Below, piece after piece: positions 13,272 through 25,943 of a DNA stretch of 64,000 nucleotides. Below the pieces are notes generated by a model, which was given only the letters and a program-made list of their open reading frames with translations, did not search any database and had not been told where the DNA came from. The position numbers were made by a program, and so were the translations under genes. The DNA comes from Rallus limicola. Lineage: Eukaryota > Chordata > Aves > Gruiformes > Rallidae. Position 1 is the stretch's first letter; the number at the start of each line of letters is the position of its first letter. The stretch covers positions 186,001 through 250,000 of the forward strand of contig JAKCOZ010000267.1 of assembly GCA_022605955.1 (NCBI GenBank), in the 5' to 3' direction.

Positions 13272-13666
13272 ATGCCTTTCAGTCCTAGCTTCTTTACTTT
13301 GGGAGTTATTGCTGGACGTTTAGCATGTTTTGAACTGCAGTCTGCTAGGGCCGAGAAAAGCACCGTAGGAGGTAGCAGGTATGTTCCTTCTTTCCAGGCA
13401 AAGGAAAAGGCTGAGAGCCAAAGTGACAGGGTCTGCTTGTGTGTCCTGTTAGGAGGTTTCAGACAAGCTATGCCTTTCAGTCCTAGCTTCTTGACTTTGG
13501 GAGTTATTGCTGGACGTTTAGCATGTTTTGAACTGCAGTCTGCTAGGGCCGAGAAAAGCACCGTAGGAGGTTCCAGGCATGTTCCCTCTTTCCATTCAAA
13601 GGAAAAGGCTGAGAGCCAAAGTGACAGGGTCTGCTTGTGTGTCCTGTTAGGAGGTTTCAGACAAGC

Positions 13667-15682
13667 TTTATGCCTTTCAGTCCTAGCTTCTTTACTTTGG
13701 GAGTTATTGCTGGACGTTTAGCATGTTTTGAACTGCAGTCTGCTAGGGCCGAGAAAAGCACCGTAGGAGGTTCCAGGCATGTTCCCTCTTTCCAGGCAAA
13801 GGAAAAGGCTGAGAGCCAAAGTGACAGGGTCTGCTTGTGTGTCCTGTTAGGAGGTTTCAGACAAGCTATGCCTTTCATGCCTAGCTTCTTTACTTTGGGA
13901 GTTATTGCTGGACGTTTAGCATGTTTTGAACTGCAGTCTGCTAGGGCCGAGAAAAGCACTGTAGGAGGTAGCAGGTATGTTCCTTCTTTCCATGCAAAGG
14001 AAAAGGCTGAGAGCCAAAGTGACAGGGTCTGCTTGTGTGTCCTGTTAGGAGGTTTCAGACAAGCTATGCCTTTCAGTCCTAGCTTCTTTACTTTGGGAGT
14101 TATTGCTGGACGTTTAGCATGTTTTGAACTGCAGTCTGCTAGGGCCGAGAAAAGCACCGTAGGAGGTTCCAGGCATGTTCCCTCTTTCCAGGCAAAGGAA
14201 AAGGCTGAGAGCCAAAGTGACAGGGTCTGCTCGTGTGTCCTGTTAGGAGGTTTCAGACAAGCTATGCCTTTCATGCCTAGCTTCTTTACTTTGGGAGTTA
14301 TTGCTGGACGTTTAGCATGTTTTGAACTGCAGTCAGCTAGCGCCGAGAAAAGCACTGTAGGAGGTAGCAGGTATGTTCCTTCTTTCCAGGCAAAGGAAAA
14401 GGCTGAGAGCCAAAGTGACAGGGTCTGCTTGTGTGTCCTGTTAGGAGGTTTCAGACAAGCTATGCCTTTCAGTCCTAGCTTCTTGACTTTGGGAGTTATT
14501 GCTGGACGTTTAGCATGTTTTGAACTGCAGTCTGCTAGGGCCGAGAAAAGCACTGTAGGAGGTAGCAGGTATGTTCCTTCTTTCCAGGCAAAGGAAAAGG
14601 CTGAGAGCCAAAGTGACAGGGTCTGCTTGTGTGTCCTGTTAGGAGGTTTCAGACAAGCTATGCCTTTCATGCCTAGCTTCTTTACTTTGGGAGTTATTGC
14701 TGGACGTTTAGCATGTTTTGAACTGCAGTCTGCTAGGGCCGAGAAAAGCACCGTAGGAGGTTCCAGGCATGTTCCCTCTTTCCAGGCAAAGGAAAAGGCT
14801 GAGAGCCAAAGTGACAGGGTCTGCTTGTGTGTCCTGTTAGGAGGTTTCAGACAAGCTATGCCTTTCATGCCTAGCTTCTTTACTTTGGGAGTTATTGCTG
14901 GACGTTTAGCATGTTTTGAACTGCAGTCTGCTAGGGCCGAGAAAAGCACTGTAGGAGGTAGCAGGTATGTTCCCTCTTTCCAGGCAAAGGAAAAGGCTGA
15001 GAGCCAAAGTGACAGGGTCTGCTTGTGTGTCCTGTTAGGAGGTTTCAGACAAGCTATGCCTTTCATGCCTAGCTTCTTTACTTTGGGAGTTATTGCTGGA
15101 CGTTTAGCATGTTTTGAACTGCAGTCTGCTAGGGCCGAGAAAAGCACCGTAGGAGGTTTCCAGGCATGTTCCCTCTTTCCAGGCAAAGGAAAAGGCTGAG
15201 AGCCAAAGTGACAGGGTCTGCTCGTGTGTCCTGTTAGGAGGTTTCAGACAAGCTATGCCTTTCATGCCTAGCTTCTTTACTTTGGGAGTTATTGCTGGAC
15301 GTTTAGCATGTTTTGAACTGCAGTCTGCTAGGGCCGAGAAAAGCACCGTAGGAGGTTCCAGGCATGTTCCCTCTTTCCAGGCAAAGGAAAAGGCTGAGAG
15401 CCAAAGTGACAGGGTCTGCTTGTGTGTCCTGTTAGGAGGTTTCAGACAAGCTATGCCTTTCATGCCTAGCTTCTTTACTTTGGAGTTATTGCTGGACGTT
15501 TAGCATGTTTTGAACTGCAGTCTGCTAGGGCCGAGAAAAGCACTGTAGGAGGTAGCAGGTATGTTCCCTCTTTCAGGCAAAGGAAAAGGCTGAGAGCCAA
15601 AGTGACAGGGTCTGCTTGTGTGTCCTGTTAGGAGGTTTCAGACAAGCTATGCCTTTCATGCCTAGCTTCTTTACTTTGGAGT
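13667..15682 (+). other. Cluster of short indels inside the satellite
   Basis: Five departures from the 198-bp period fall in 2 kb. There is a 2-base insertion at about 13667-13669 (AAGCTTTATG instead of AAGCTATG, creating a HindIII word) and a 1-base insertion at about 15158 (GGTTTCC for GGTTCC). Single-base losses follow at about 15482 (TTTGGAG for TTTGGGAG), 15575 (TTTCAGG for TTTCCAGG) and 15679 (TTTGGAG again). The sum is zero, so the monomer phase downstream is the same as upstream. Four of the five change homopolymer length, which fits consensus error as well as real mutation. Confidence 0.85.
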
Positions 15683-18600
15683 TATTGCTGGACGTTTAGC
15701 ATGTTTTGAACTGCAGTCTGCTAGGGCCGAGAAAAGCACCGTAGGAGGTTCCAGGCATGTTCCCTCTTTCCAGGCAAAGGAAAAGGCTGAGAGCCAAAGT
15801 GACAGGGTCTGCTTGTGTGTCCTGTTAGGAGGTTTCAGACAAGCTATGCCTTTCAGTCCTAGCTTCTTTACTTTGGGAGTTATTGCTGGACGTTTAGCAT
15901 GTTTTGAACTGCAGTCTGCTAGGGCCGAGAAAAGCACCGTAGGAGGTTCCAGGCATGTTCCCTCTTTCCAGGCAAAGGAAAAGGCTGAGAGCCAAAGTGA
16001 CAGGGTCTGCTTGTGTGTCCTGTTAGGAGGTTTCAGACAAGCTATGCCTTTCAGTCCTAGCTTCTTTACTTTGGGAGTTATTGCTGGACGTTTAGCATGT
16101 TTTGAACTGCAGTCTGCTAGGGCCGAGAAAAGCACCGTAGGAGGTTCCAGGCATGTTCCCTCTTTCCATGCAAAGGAAAAGGCTGAGAGCCAAAGTGACA
16201 GGGTCTGCTTGTGTGTCCTGTTAGGAGGTTTCAGACAAGCTATGCCTTTCAGTCCTAGCTTCTTTACTTTGGGAGTTATTGCTGGACGTTTAGCATGTTT
16301 TGAACTGCAGTCTGCTAGGGCCGAGAAAAGCACCGTAGGAGCTTCCAGGCATGTTCCCTCTTTCCAGGCAAAGGAAAAGGCTGAGAGCCAAAGTGACAGG
16401 GTCTGCTTGTGTGTCCTGTTAGGAGGTTTCAGACAAGCTATGCCTTTCATGCCTAGCTTCTTTACTTTGGGAGTTATTGCTGGACGTTTAGCATGTTTTG
16501 AACTGCAGTCTGCTAGGGCCGAGAAAAGCACCGTAGGAGGTTCCAGGCATGTTCCCTCTTTCCAGGCAAAGGAAAAGGCTGAGAGCCAAAGTGACAGGGT
16601 CTGCTTGTGTGTCCTGTTAGGAGGTTTCAGACAAGCTATGCCTTTCATGCCTAGCTTCTTTACTTTGGGAGTTATTGCTGGACGTTTAGCATGTTTTGAA
16701 CTGCAGTCTGCTAGGGCCGAGAAAAGCACTGTAGGAGGTAGCAGGTATGTTCCTTCTTTCCAGGCAAAGGAAAAGGCTGAGAGCCAAAGTGACAGGGTCT
16801 GCTTGTGTGTCCTGTTAGGAGGTTTCAGACAAGCTATGCCTTTCAGTCCTAGCTTCTTTACTTTGAGAGTTATTGCTGGACGTTTAGCATGTTTTGAACT
16901 GCAGTCTGCTAGGGCCGAGAAAAGCACCGTAGGAGGTTCCAGGCATGTTCCCTCTTTCCAGGCAAAGGAAAAGGCTGAGAGCCAAAGTGACAGGGTCTGC
17001 TTGTGTGTCCTGTTAGGAGGTTTCAGACAAGCTATGCCTTTCAGTCCTAGCTTCTTTACTTTGGGAGTTATTGCTGGACGTTTAGCATGTTTTGAACTGC
17101 AGTCTGCTAGGGCCGAGAAAAGCACCGTAGGAGGTTCCAGGCATGTTCCCTCTTTCCATGCAAAGGAAAAGGCTGAGAGCCAAAGTGACAGGGTCTGCTT
17201 GTGTGTCCTGTTAGGAGGTTTCAGACAAGCTATGCCTTTCAGTCCTAGCTTCTTTACTTTGGGAGTTATTGCTGGACGTTTAGCATGTTTTGAACTGCAG
17301 TCTGCTAGGGCCGAGAAAAGCACCGTAGGAGCTTCCAGGCATGTTCCCTCTTTCCAGGCAAAAGAAAAGGCTGAGAGCCAAAGTGACAGGGTCTGCTTGT
17401 GTGTCCTGTTAGGAGGTTTCAGACAAGCTATGCCTTTCAGTCCTAGCTTCTTTACTTTGGGAGTTATTGCTGGACGTTTAGCATGTTTTGAACTGCAGTC
17501 TGCTAGGGCCGAGAAAAGCACCGTAGGAGGTTCCAGGCATGTTCCCTCTTTCCAGGCAAAGGAAAAGGCTGAGAGCCAAAGTGACAGGGTCTGCTTGTGT
17601 GTCCTGTTAGGAGGTTTCAGACAAGCTATGCCTTTCATGCCTAGCTTCTTTACTTTGGGAGTTATTGCTGGACGTTTAGCATGTTTTGAACTGCAGTCTG
17701 CTAGGGCCGAGAAAAGCACCGTAGGAGGTTCCAGGCATGTTCCCTCTTTCCAGGCAAAGGAAAAGGCTGAGAGCCAAAGTGACAGGGTCTGCTTGTGTGT
17801 CCTGTTAGGAGGTTTCAGACAAGCTATGCCTTTCAGTCCTAGCTTCTTTACTTTGGGAGTTATTGCTGGACGTTTAGCATGTTTTGAACTGCAGTCTGCT
17901 AGGGCCGAGAAAAGCACCGTAGGAGGTTCCAGGCATGTTCCCTCTTTCCATGCAAAGGAAAAGGCTGAGAGCCAAAGTGACAGGGTCTGCTTGTGTGTCA
18001 TGTTAGGAGGTTTCAGACAAGCTATGCCTTTCAGTCCTAGCTTCTTTACTTTGGGAGTTATTGCTGGACGTTTAGCATGTTTTGAACTGCAGTCTGCTAG
18101 GGCCGAGAAAAGCACCGTAGGAGGTTCCAGGCATGTTCCCTCTTTCCAGGCAAAGGAAAAGGCTGAGAGCCAAAGTGACAGGGTCTGCTTGTGTGTCCTG
18201 TTAGGAGGTTTCAGACAAGCTATGCCTTTCATGCCTAGCTTCTTTACTTTGGGAGTTATTGCTGGACGTTTAGCATGTTTTGAACTGCAGTCTGCTAGGG
18301 CCGAGAAAAGCACCGTAGGAGGTTCCAGGCATGTTCCCTCTTTCCATGCAAAGGAAAAGGCTGAGAGCCAAAGTGACAGGGTCTGCTTGTGTGTCCTGTT
18401 AGGAGGTTTCAGACAAGCTATGCCTTTCAGTCCTAGCTTCTTTACTTTGGGAGTTATTGCTGGACGTTTAGCATGTTTTGAACTGCAGTCTGCTAGGGCC
18501 GAGAAAAGCACTGTAGGAGGTAGCAGGTATGTTCCTTCTTTCCAGGCAAAGGAAAAGGCTGAGAGCCAAAGTGACAGGGTCTGCTTGTGTGTCCTGTTAG

Positions 18601-20003
18601 GAGGTTTCAGACAAGCTATGCCTTTCAGTCCTAGCTTCTTTACTTTGGGAGTTATTGCTGGACGTTTAGCATGTTTTGAACTGCAGTCTGCTAGGGCCGA
18701 GAAAAGCACCGTAGGAGGTTCCAGGCATGTTCCCTCTTTCCAGGCAAAGGAAAAGGCTGAGAGCCAAAGTGACAGGGTCTGCTTGTGTGTCCTGTTAGGA
18801 GGTTTCAGACAAGCTATGCCTTTCAGTCCTAGCTTCTTGACTTTGGGAGTTATTGCTGGACGTTTAGCATGTTTTGAACTGCAGTCTGCTAGGGCCGAGA
18901 AAAGCACCGTAGGAGGTTCCAGGCATGTTCCCTCTTTCCAGGCAAAGGAAAAGGCTGAGAGCCAAAGTGACAGGGTCTGCTTGTGTGTCCTGTTAGGAGG
19001 TTTCAGACAAGCTATGCCTTTCATGCCTAGCTTCTTTACTTTGGGAGTTATTGCTGGACGTTTAGCATGTTTTGAACTGCAGTCTGCTAGGGCCGAGAAA
19101 AGCACCGTAGGAGGTTCCAGGCATGTTCCCTCTTTCCATTCAAAGGAAAAGGCTGAGAGCCAAAGTGACAGGGTCTGCTTGTGTGTCCTGTTAGGAGGTT
19201 TCAGACAAGCTATGCCTTTCAGTCCTAGCTTCTTTACTTTGGGAGTTATTGCTGGACGTTTAGCATGTTTTGAACTGCAGTCTGCTAGGGCCGAGAAAAG
19301 CACCGTAGGAGCTTCCAGGCATGTTCCCTCTTTCCAGGCAAAGGAAAAGGCTGAGAGCCAAAGTGACAGGGTCTGCTTGTGTGTCCTGTTAGGAGGTTTC
19401 AGACAAGCTATGCCTTTCATGCCTAGCTTCTTTACTTTGGGAGTTATTGCTGGACGTTTAGCATGTTTTGAACTGCAGTCTGCTAGGGCCGAGAAAAGCA
19501 CCGTAGGAGGTTCCAGGCATGTTCCCTCTTTCCAGGCAAAGGAAAAGGCTGAGAGCCAAAGTGACAGGGTCTGCTTGTGTGTCCTGTTAGGAGGTTTCAG
19601 ACAAGCTATGCCTTTCAGTCCTAGCTTCTTTACTTTGGGAGTTATTGCTGGACGTTTAGCATGTTTTGAACTGCAGTCTGCTAGGGCCGAGAAAAGCACT
19701 GTAGGAGGTAGCAGGTATGTTCCTTCTTTCCAGTCAAAGGAAAAGGCTGAGAGCCAAAGTGACAGGGTCTGCTTGTGTGTCCTGTTAGGAGGTTTCAGAC
19801 AAGCTATGCCTTTCAGTCCTAGCTTCTTTACTTTGGGAGTTATTGCTGGACGTTTAGCATGTTTTGAACTGCAGTCTGCTAGGGCCGAGAAAAGCACCGT
19901 AGGAGTTTCCAGGCATGTTCCCTCTTTCCAGGCAAAGGAAAAGGCTGAGAGCCAAAGTGACAGGGTCTGCTTGTGTGTCCTGTTAGGAGGTTTCAGACAA
20001 GCT

Positions 20004-20399
20004 ATGCCTTTCAGTCCTAGCTTCTTTACTTTGGGAGTTATTGCTGGACGTTTAGCATGTTTTGAACTGCAGTCTGCTAGGGCCGAGAAAAGCACCGTAG
20101 GAGGTTCCAGGCATGTTCCCTCTTTCCATGCAAAGGAAAAGGCTGAGAGCCAAAGTGACAGGGTCTGCTTGTATGTCCTGTTAGGAGGTTTCAGACAAGC
20201 TATGCCTTTCAGTCCTAGCTTCTTTACTTTGGGAGTTATTGCTGGACATTTAGCATGTTTTGAACTGCAGTCTGCTAGGGCCGAGAAAAGCACCGTAGGA
20301 GGTTCCAGGCATGTTCCCTCTTTCCAGACAAAGGAAAAGGCTGAGAGCCAAAGTGACAGGGTCTGCTTGTGTGTCCTGTTAGGAGGTTTCAGACAAGCT
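20004..20399 (+). repeat. Marked dimer, copy 2 of 4
   Basis: It has the same linked marks as the dimer at 996: CATGCAAAGG and TTGTATGTCC in the first monomer, then GGACATTTAGC and CCAGACAAAGG. It lies immediately before the 18-monomer block copy at 20400, and 1,386 bp (seven monomers) before the next dimer. Confidence 0.85.
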
Positions 20400-23300
20400 A
20401 TGCCTTTCATGCCTAGCTTCTTTACTTTGGGAGTTATTGCTGGACGTTTAGCATGTTTTGAACTGCAGTCTGCTAGGGCCGAGAAAAGCACCGTAGGAGG
20501 TTCCAGGCATGTTCCCTCTTTCCAGGCAAAGGAAAAGGCTGAGAGCCAAAGTGACAGGGTCTGCTTGTGTGTCCTGTTAGGAGGTTTCAGACAAGCTATG
20601 CCTTTCAGTCCTAGCTTCTTTACTTTGGGAGTTATTGCTGGACGTTTAGCATGTTTTGAACTGCAGTCTGCTAGGGCCGAGAAAAGCACCGTAGGAGGTA
20701 GCAGGTATGTTCCTTCTTTCCAGGCAAAGGAAAAGGCTGAGAGCCAAAGTGACAGGGTCTGCTTGTGTGTCCTGTTAGGAGGTTTCAGACAAGCTATGCC
20801 TTTCATGCCTAGCTTCTTTACTTTGGGAGTTATTGCTGGACGTTTAGCATGTTTTGAACTGCAGTCTGCTAGGGCCGAGAAAAGCACCGTAGGAGGTTCC
20901 AGGCATGTTCCCTCTTTCCAGGCAAAGGAAAAGGCTGAGAGCCAAAGTGACAGGGTCTGCTTGTGTGTCCTGTTAGGAGGTTTCAGACAAGCTATGCCTT
21001 TCATGCCTAGCTTCTTTACTTTGGGAGTTATTGCTGGACGTTTAGCAAGTTTTGAACTGCAGTCTGCTAGGGCCGAGAAAAGCACCGTAGGAGGTTCCAG
21101 GCATGTTCCCTCTTTCCATTCAAAGGAAAAGGCTGAGAGCCAAAGTGACAGGGTCTGCTTGTGTGTCCTGTTAGGAGGTTTCAGACAAGCTATGCCTTTC
21201 AGTCCTAGCTTCTTTACTTTGGGAGTTATTGCTGGACGTTTAGCATGTTTTGAACTGCAGTCTGCTAGGGCCGAGAAAAGCACCGTAGGAGGTTCCAGGC
21301 ATGTTCCCTCTTTCCAGGCAAAGGAAAAGGCTGAGAGCCAAAGTGACAGGGTCTGCTTGTGTGTCCTGTTAGGAGGTTTCAGACAAGCTATGCCTTTCAT
21401 GCCTAGCTTCTTTACTTTGGGAGTTATTGCTGGACGTTTAGCATGTTTTGAACTGCAGTCTGCTAGGGCCGAGAAAAGCACCGTAGGAGGTTCCAGGCAT
21501 GTTCCCTCTTTCCATGCAAAGGAAAAGGCTGAGAGCCAAAGTGACAGGGTCTGCTTGTATGTCCTGTTAGGAGGTTTCAGACAAGCTATGCCTTTCAGTC
21601 CTAGCTTCTTTACTTTGGGAGTTATTGCTGGACATTTAGCATGTTTTGAACTGCAGTCTGCTAGGGCCGAGAAAAGCACCGTAGGAGGTTCCAGGCATGT
21701 TCCCTCTTTCCAGACAAAGGAAAAGGCTGAGAGCCAAAGTGACAGGGTCTGCTTGTGTGTCCTGTTAGGAGGTTTCAGACAAGCTATGCCTTTCATGCCT
21801 AGCTTCTTTACTTTGGGAGTTATTGCTGGACGTTTAGCATGTTTTGAACTGCAGTCTGCTAGGGCCGAGAAAAGCACCGTAGGAGGTTCCAGGCATGTTC
21901 CCTCTTTCCAGGCAAAGGAAAAGGCTGAGAGCCAAAGTGACAGGGTCTGCTTGTGTGTCCTGTTAGGAGGTTTCAGACAAGCTATGCCTTTCAGTCCTAG
22001 CTTCTTTACTTTGGGAGTTATTGCTGGACGTTTAGCATGTTTTGAACTGCAGTCTGCTAGGGCCGAGAAAAGCACCGTAGGAGGTAGCAGGTATGTTCCT
22101 TCTTTCCAGGCAAAGGAAAAGGCTGAGAGCCAAAGTGACAGGGTCTGCTTGTGTGTCCTGTTAGGAGGTTTCAGACAAGCTATGCCTTTCAGTCCTAGCT
22201 TCTTTACTTTGGGAGTTATTGCTGGACGTTTAGCATGTTTTGAACTGCAGTCTGCTAGGGCCGAGAAAAGCACCGTAGGAGGTAGCAGGTATGTTCCTTC
22301 TTTCCAGGCAAAGGAAAAGGCTGAGAGCCAAAGTGACAGGGTCTGCTTGTGTGTCCTGTTAGGAGGTTTCAGACAAGCTATGCCTTTCATGCCTAGCTTC
22401 TTTACTTTGGGAGTTATTGCTGGACGTTTAGCATGTTTTGAACTGCAGTCTGCTAGGGCCGAGAAAAGCACCGTAGGAGGTTCCAGGCATGTTCCCTCTT
22501 TCCAGGCAAAGGAAAAGGCTGAGAGCCAAAGTGACAGGGTCTGCTTGTGTGTCCTGTTAGGAGGTTTCAGACAAGCTATGCCTTTCATGCCTAGCTTCTT
22601 TACTTTGGGAGTTATTGCTGGACGTTTAGCAAGTTTTGAACTGCAGTCTGCTAGGGCCGAGAAAAGCACCGTAGGAGGTTCCAGGCATGTTCCCTCTTTC
22701 CATTCAAAGGAAAAGGCTGAGAGCCAAAGTGACAGGGTCTGCTTGTGTGTCCTGTTAGGAGGTTTCAGACAAGCTATGCCTTTCAGTCCTAGCTTCTTTA
22801 CTTTGGGAGTTATTGCTGGACGTTTAGCATGTTTTGAACTGCAGTCTGCTAGGGCCGAGAAAAGCACCGTAGGAGGTTCCAGGCATGTTCCCTCTTTCCA
22901 GGCAAAGGAAAAGGCTGAGAGCCAAAGTGACAGGGTCTGCTTGTGTGTCCTGTTAGGAGGTTTCAGACAAGCTATGCCTTTCAGTCCTAGCTTCTTTACT
23001 TTGGGAGTTATTGCTGGACGTTTAGCATGTTTTGAACTGCAGTCTGCTAGGGCCGAGAAAAGCACTGTAGGAGGTAGCAGGTATGTTCCTTCTTTCCAGG
23101 CAAAGGAAAAGGCTGAGAGCCAAAGTGACAGGGTCTGCTTGTGTGTCCTGTTAGGAGGTTTCAGACAAGCTATGCCTTTCATGCCTAGCTTCTTTACTTT
23201 GGGAGTTATTGCTGGACGTTTAGCATGTTTTGAACTGCAGTCTGCTAGGGCCGAGAAAAGCACCGTAGGAGGTTCCAGGCATGTTCCCTCTTTCCAGGCA

Positions 23301-23963
23301 AAGGAAAAGGCTGAGAGCCAAAGTGACAGGGTCTGCTTGTGTGTCCTGTTAGGAGGTTTCAGACAAGCTATGCCTTTCAGTCCTAGCTTCTTTACTTTGG
23401 GAGTTATTGCTGGACGTTTAGCATGTTTTGAACTGCAGTCTGCTAGGGCCGAGAAAAGCACTGTAGGAGGTAGCAGGTATGTTCCTTCTTTCCAGGCAAA
23501 GGAAAAGGCTGAGAGCCAAAGTGACAGGGTCTGCTTGTGTGTCCTGTTAGGAGGTTTCAGACAAGCTATGCCTTTCATGCCTAGCTTCTTTACTTTGGGA
23601 GTTATTGCTGGACGTTTAGCATGTTTTGAACTGCAGTCTGCTAGGGCCGAGAAAAGCACCGTAGGAGGTTCCAGGCATGTTCCCTCTTTCCAGGCAAAGG
23701 AAAAGGCTGAGAGCCAAAGTGACAGGGTCTGCTTGTGTGTCCTGTTAGGAGGTTTCAGACAAGCTATGCCTTTCAGTCCTAGCTTCTTTACTTTGGGAGT
23801 TATTGCTGGACGTTTAGCATGTTTTGAACTGCAGTCTGCTAGGGCCGAGAAAAGCACCGTAGGAGGTAGCAGGTATGTTCCTTCTTTCCAGGCAAAGGAA
23901 AAGGCTGAGAGCCAAAGTGACAGGGTCTGCTTGTGTGTCCTGTTAGGAGGTTTCAGACAAGCT
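20400..23963 (+). repeat. 18-monomer block, copy 2
   Basis: This is the second copy of the block at 6-3569, with the same run of 18 variant monomers. The AAGTTTTG/CATTCAAAGG monomers lie at 20994 and 22578, eight monomers apart as in copy 1. The TTGTATGTCC/GGACATTTAGC pair lies at 21390-21785. At the right edge the match ends: the next monomer here is a GGTTCC type starting with CAGTCC, whereas copy 1 continues with a GGTAGC/CATG type. It indicates segmental duplication within the array rather than independent mutation, because several rare marks recur in the same order. Confidence 0.85.
21390..21785 (+). repeat. Marked dimer, copy 3 of 4
   Basis: It has the same three linked marks and is embedded in the 18-monomer block copy 2. 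It is the positional counterpart of the dimer at 996, at an offset of exactly 103 monomers. Confidence 0.85.
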
Positions 23964-24953
23964 ATGCCTTTCAGTCCTAGCTTCTTTACTTTGGGAGTTA
24001 TTGCTGGACGTTTAGCATGTTTTGAACTGCAGTCTGCTAGGGCCGAGAAAAGCACCGTAGGAGGTTCCAGGCATGTTCCCTCTTTCCAGGCAAAGGAAAA
24101 GGCTGAGAGCCAAAGTGACAGGGTCTGCTTGTGTGTCCTGTTAGGAGGTTTCTGACAAGCTATGCCTTTCAGTCCTAGCTTCTTTACTTTGGGAGTTATT
24201 GCTGGACGTTTAGCATGTTTTGAACTGCAGTCTGCTAGGGCCGAGAAAAGCACCGTAGGAGGTTCCAGGCATGTTCCCTCTTTCCAGGCAAAGGAAAAGG
24301 CTGAGAGCCAAAGTGACAGGGTCTGCTTGTGTGTCCTGTTAGGAGGTTTCAGACAAGCTATGCCTTTCAGTCCTAGCTTCTTTACTTTGGGAGTTATTGC
24401 TGGACGTTTAGCATGTTTTGAACTGCAGTCTGCTAGGGCCGAGAAAAGCACCGTAGGAGCTTCCAGGCATGTTCCCTCTTTCCAGGCAAAGGAAAAGGCT
24501 GAGAGCCAAAGTGACAGGGTCTGCTTGTGTGTCCTGTTAGGAGGTTTCAGACAAGCTATGCCTTTCATGCCTAGCTTCTTTACTTTGGGAGTTATTGCTG
24601 GACGTTTAGCATGTTTTGAACTGCAGTCTGCTAGGGCCGAGAAAAGCACCGTAGGAGGTTCCAGGCATGTTCCCTCTTTCCAGGCAAAGGAAAAGGCTGA
24701 GAGCCAAAGTGACAGGGTCTGCTTGTGTGTCCTGTTAGGAGGTTTCAGACAAGCTATGCCTTTCAGTCCTAGCTTCTTTACTTTGGGAGTTATTGCTGGA
24801 CGTTTAGCATGTTTTGAACTGCAGTCTGCTAGGGCCGAGAAAAGCACTGTAGGAGGTAGCAGGTATGTTCCTTCTTTCCAGTCAAAGGAAAAGGCTGAGA
24901 GCCAAAGTGACAGGGTCTGCTTGTGTGTCCTGTTAGGAGGTTTCAGACAAGCT

Positions 24954-25349
24954 ATGCCTTTCAGTCCTAGCTTCTTTACTTTGGGAGTTATTGCTGGACG
25001 TTTAGCATGTTTTGAACTGCAGTCTGCTAGGGCCGAGAAAAGCACCGTAGGAGGTTCCAGGCATGTTCCCTCTTTCCAGGCAAAGGAAAAGGCTGAGAGC
25101 CAAAGTGACAGGGTCTGCTTGTATGTCCTGTTAGGAGGTTTCAGACAAGCTATGCCTTTCAGTCCTAGCTTCTTTACTTTGGGAGTTATTGCTGGACATT
25201 TAGCATGTTTTGAACTGCAGTCTGCTAGGGCCGAGAAAAGCACCGTAGGAGGTTCCAGGCATGTTCCCTCTTTCCAGACAAAGGAAAAGGCTGAGAGCCA
25301 AAGTGACAGGGTCTGCTTGTGTGTCCTGTTAGGAGGTTTCAGACAAGCT
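24954..25349 (+). repeat. Marked dimer, copy 4 of 4
   Basis: The TTGTATGTCC, GGACATTTAGC and CCAGACAAAGG marks are present, but the first monomer has CAGGCAAAGG rather than CATGCAAAGG. The second monomer opens the 4- and 5-monomer higher-order units that follow. Confidence 0.82.
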
Positions 25350-25943
25350 ATGCCTTTCAGTCCTAGCTTCTTTACTTTGGGAGTTATTGCTGGACGTTTA
25401 GCATGTTTTGAACTGCAGTCTGCTAGGGCCGAGAAAAGCACCGTAGGAGGTTCCAGGCATGTTCCCTCTTTCCAGGCAAAGGAAAAGGCTGAGAGCCAAA
25501 GTGACAGGGTCTGCTTGTGTGTCCTGTTAGGAGGTTTCAGACAAGCTATGCCTTTCAGTCCTAGCTTCTTTACTTTGGGAGTTATTGCTGGACGTTTAGC
25601 ATGTTTTGAACTGCAGTCTGCTAGGGCCGAGAAAAGCACTGTAGGAGGTAGCAGGTATGTTCCTTCTTTCCAGGCAAAGGAAAAGGCTGAGAGCCAAAGT
25701 GACAGGGTCTGCTTGTGTGTCCTGTTAGGAGGTTTCAGACAAGCTATGCCTTTCATGCCTAGCTTCTTTACTTTGGGAGTTATTGCTGGACGTTTAGCAT
25801 GTTTTGAACTGCAGTCTGCTAGGGCCGAGAAAAGCACCGTAGGAGGTTCCAGGCATGTTCCCTCTTTCCAGGCAAAGGAAAAGGCTGAGAGCCAAAGTGA
25901 CAGGGTCTGCTTGTGTGTCCTGTTAGGAGGTTTCAGACAAGCT
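25152..25943 (+). repeat. 4-monomer precursor-like unit
   Basis: The unit has a monomer with GGACATTTAGC (near 25192), a plain CAGTCC monomer, a GGTAGC monomer and a CATGCC monomer. It directly precedes two 5-monomer units with the same order plus one extra CATGCC monomer. Its first monomer also carries CCAGACAAAGG, which the later units lack. Confidence 0.7.

Noticed and set aside
13661..13672. HindIII word AAGCTT as a cloning or vector joint
   Set aside because: It arises from a 2-base insertion in an otherwise normal monomer, and satellite continues unchanged on both sides with no vector sequence.
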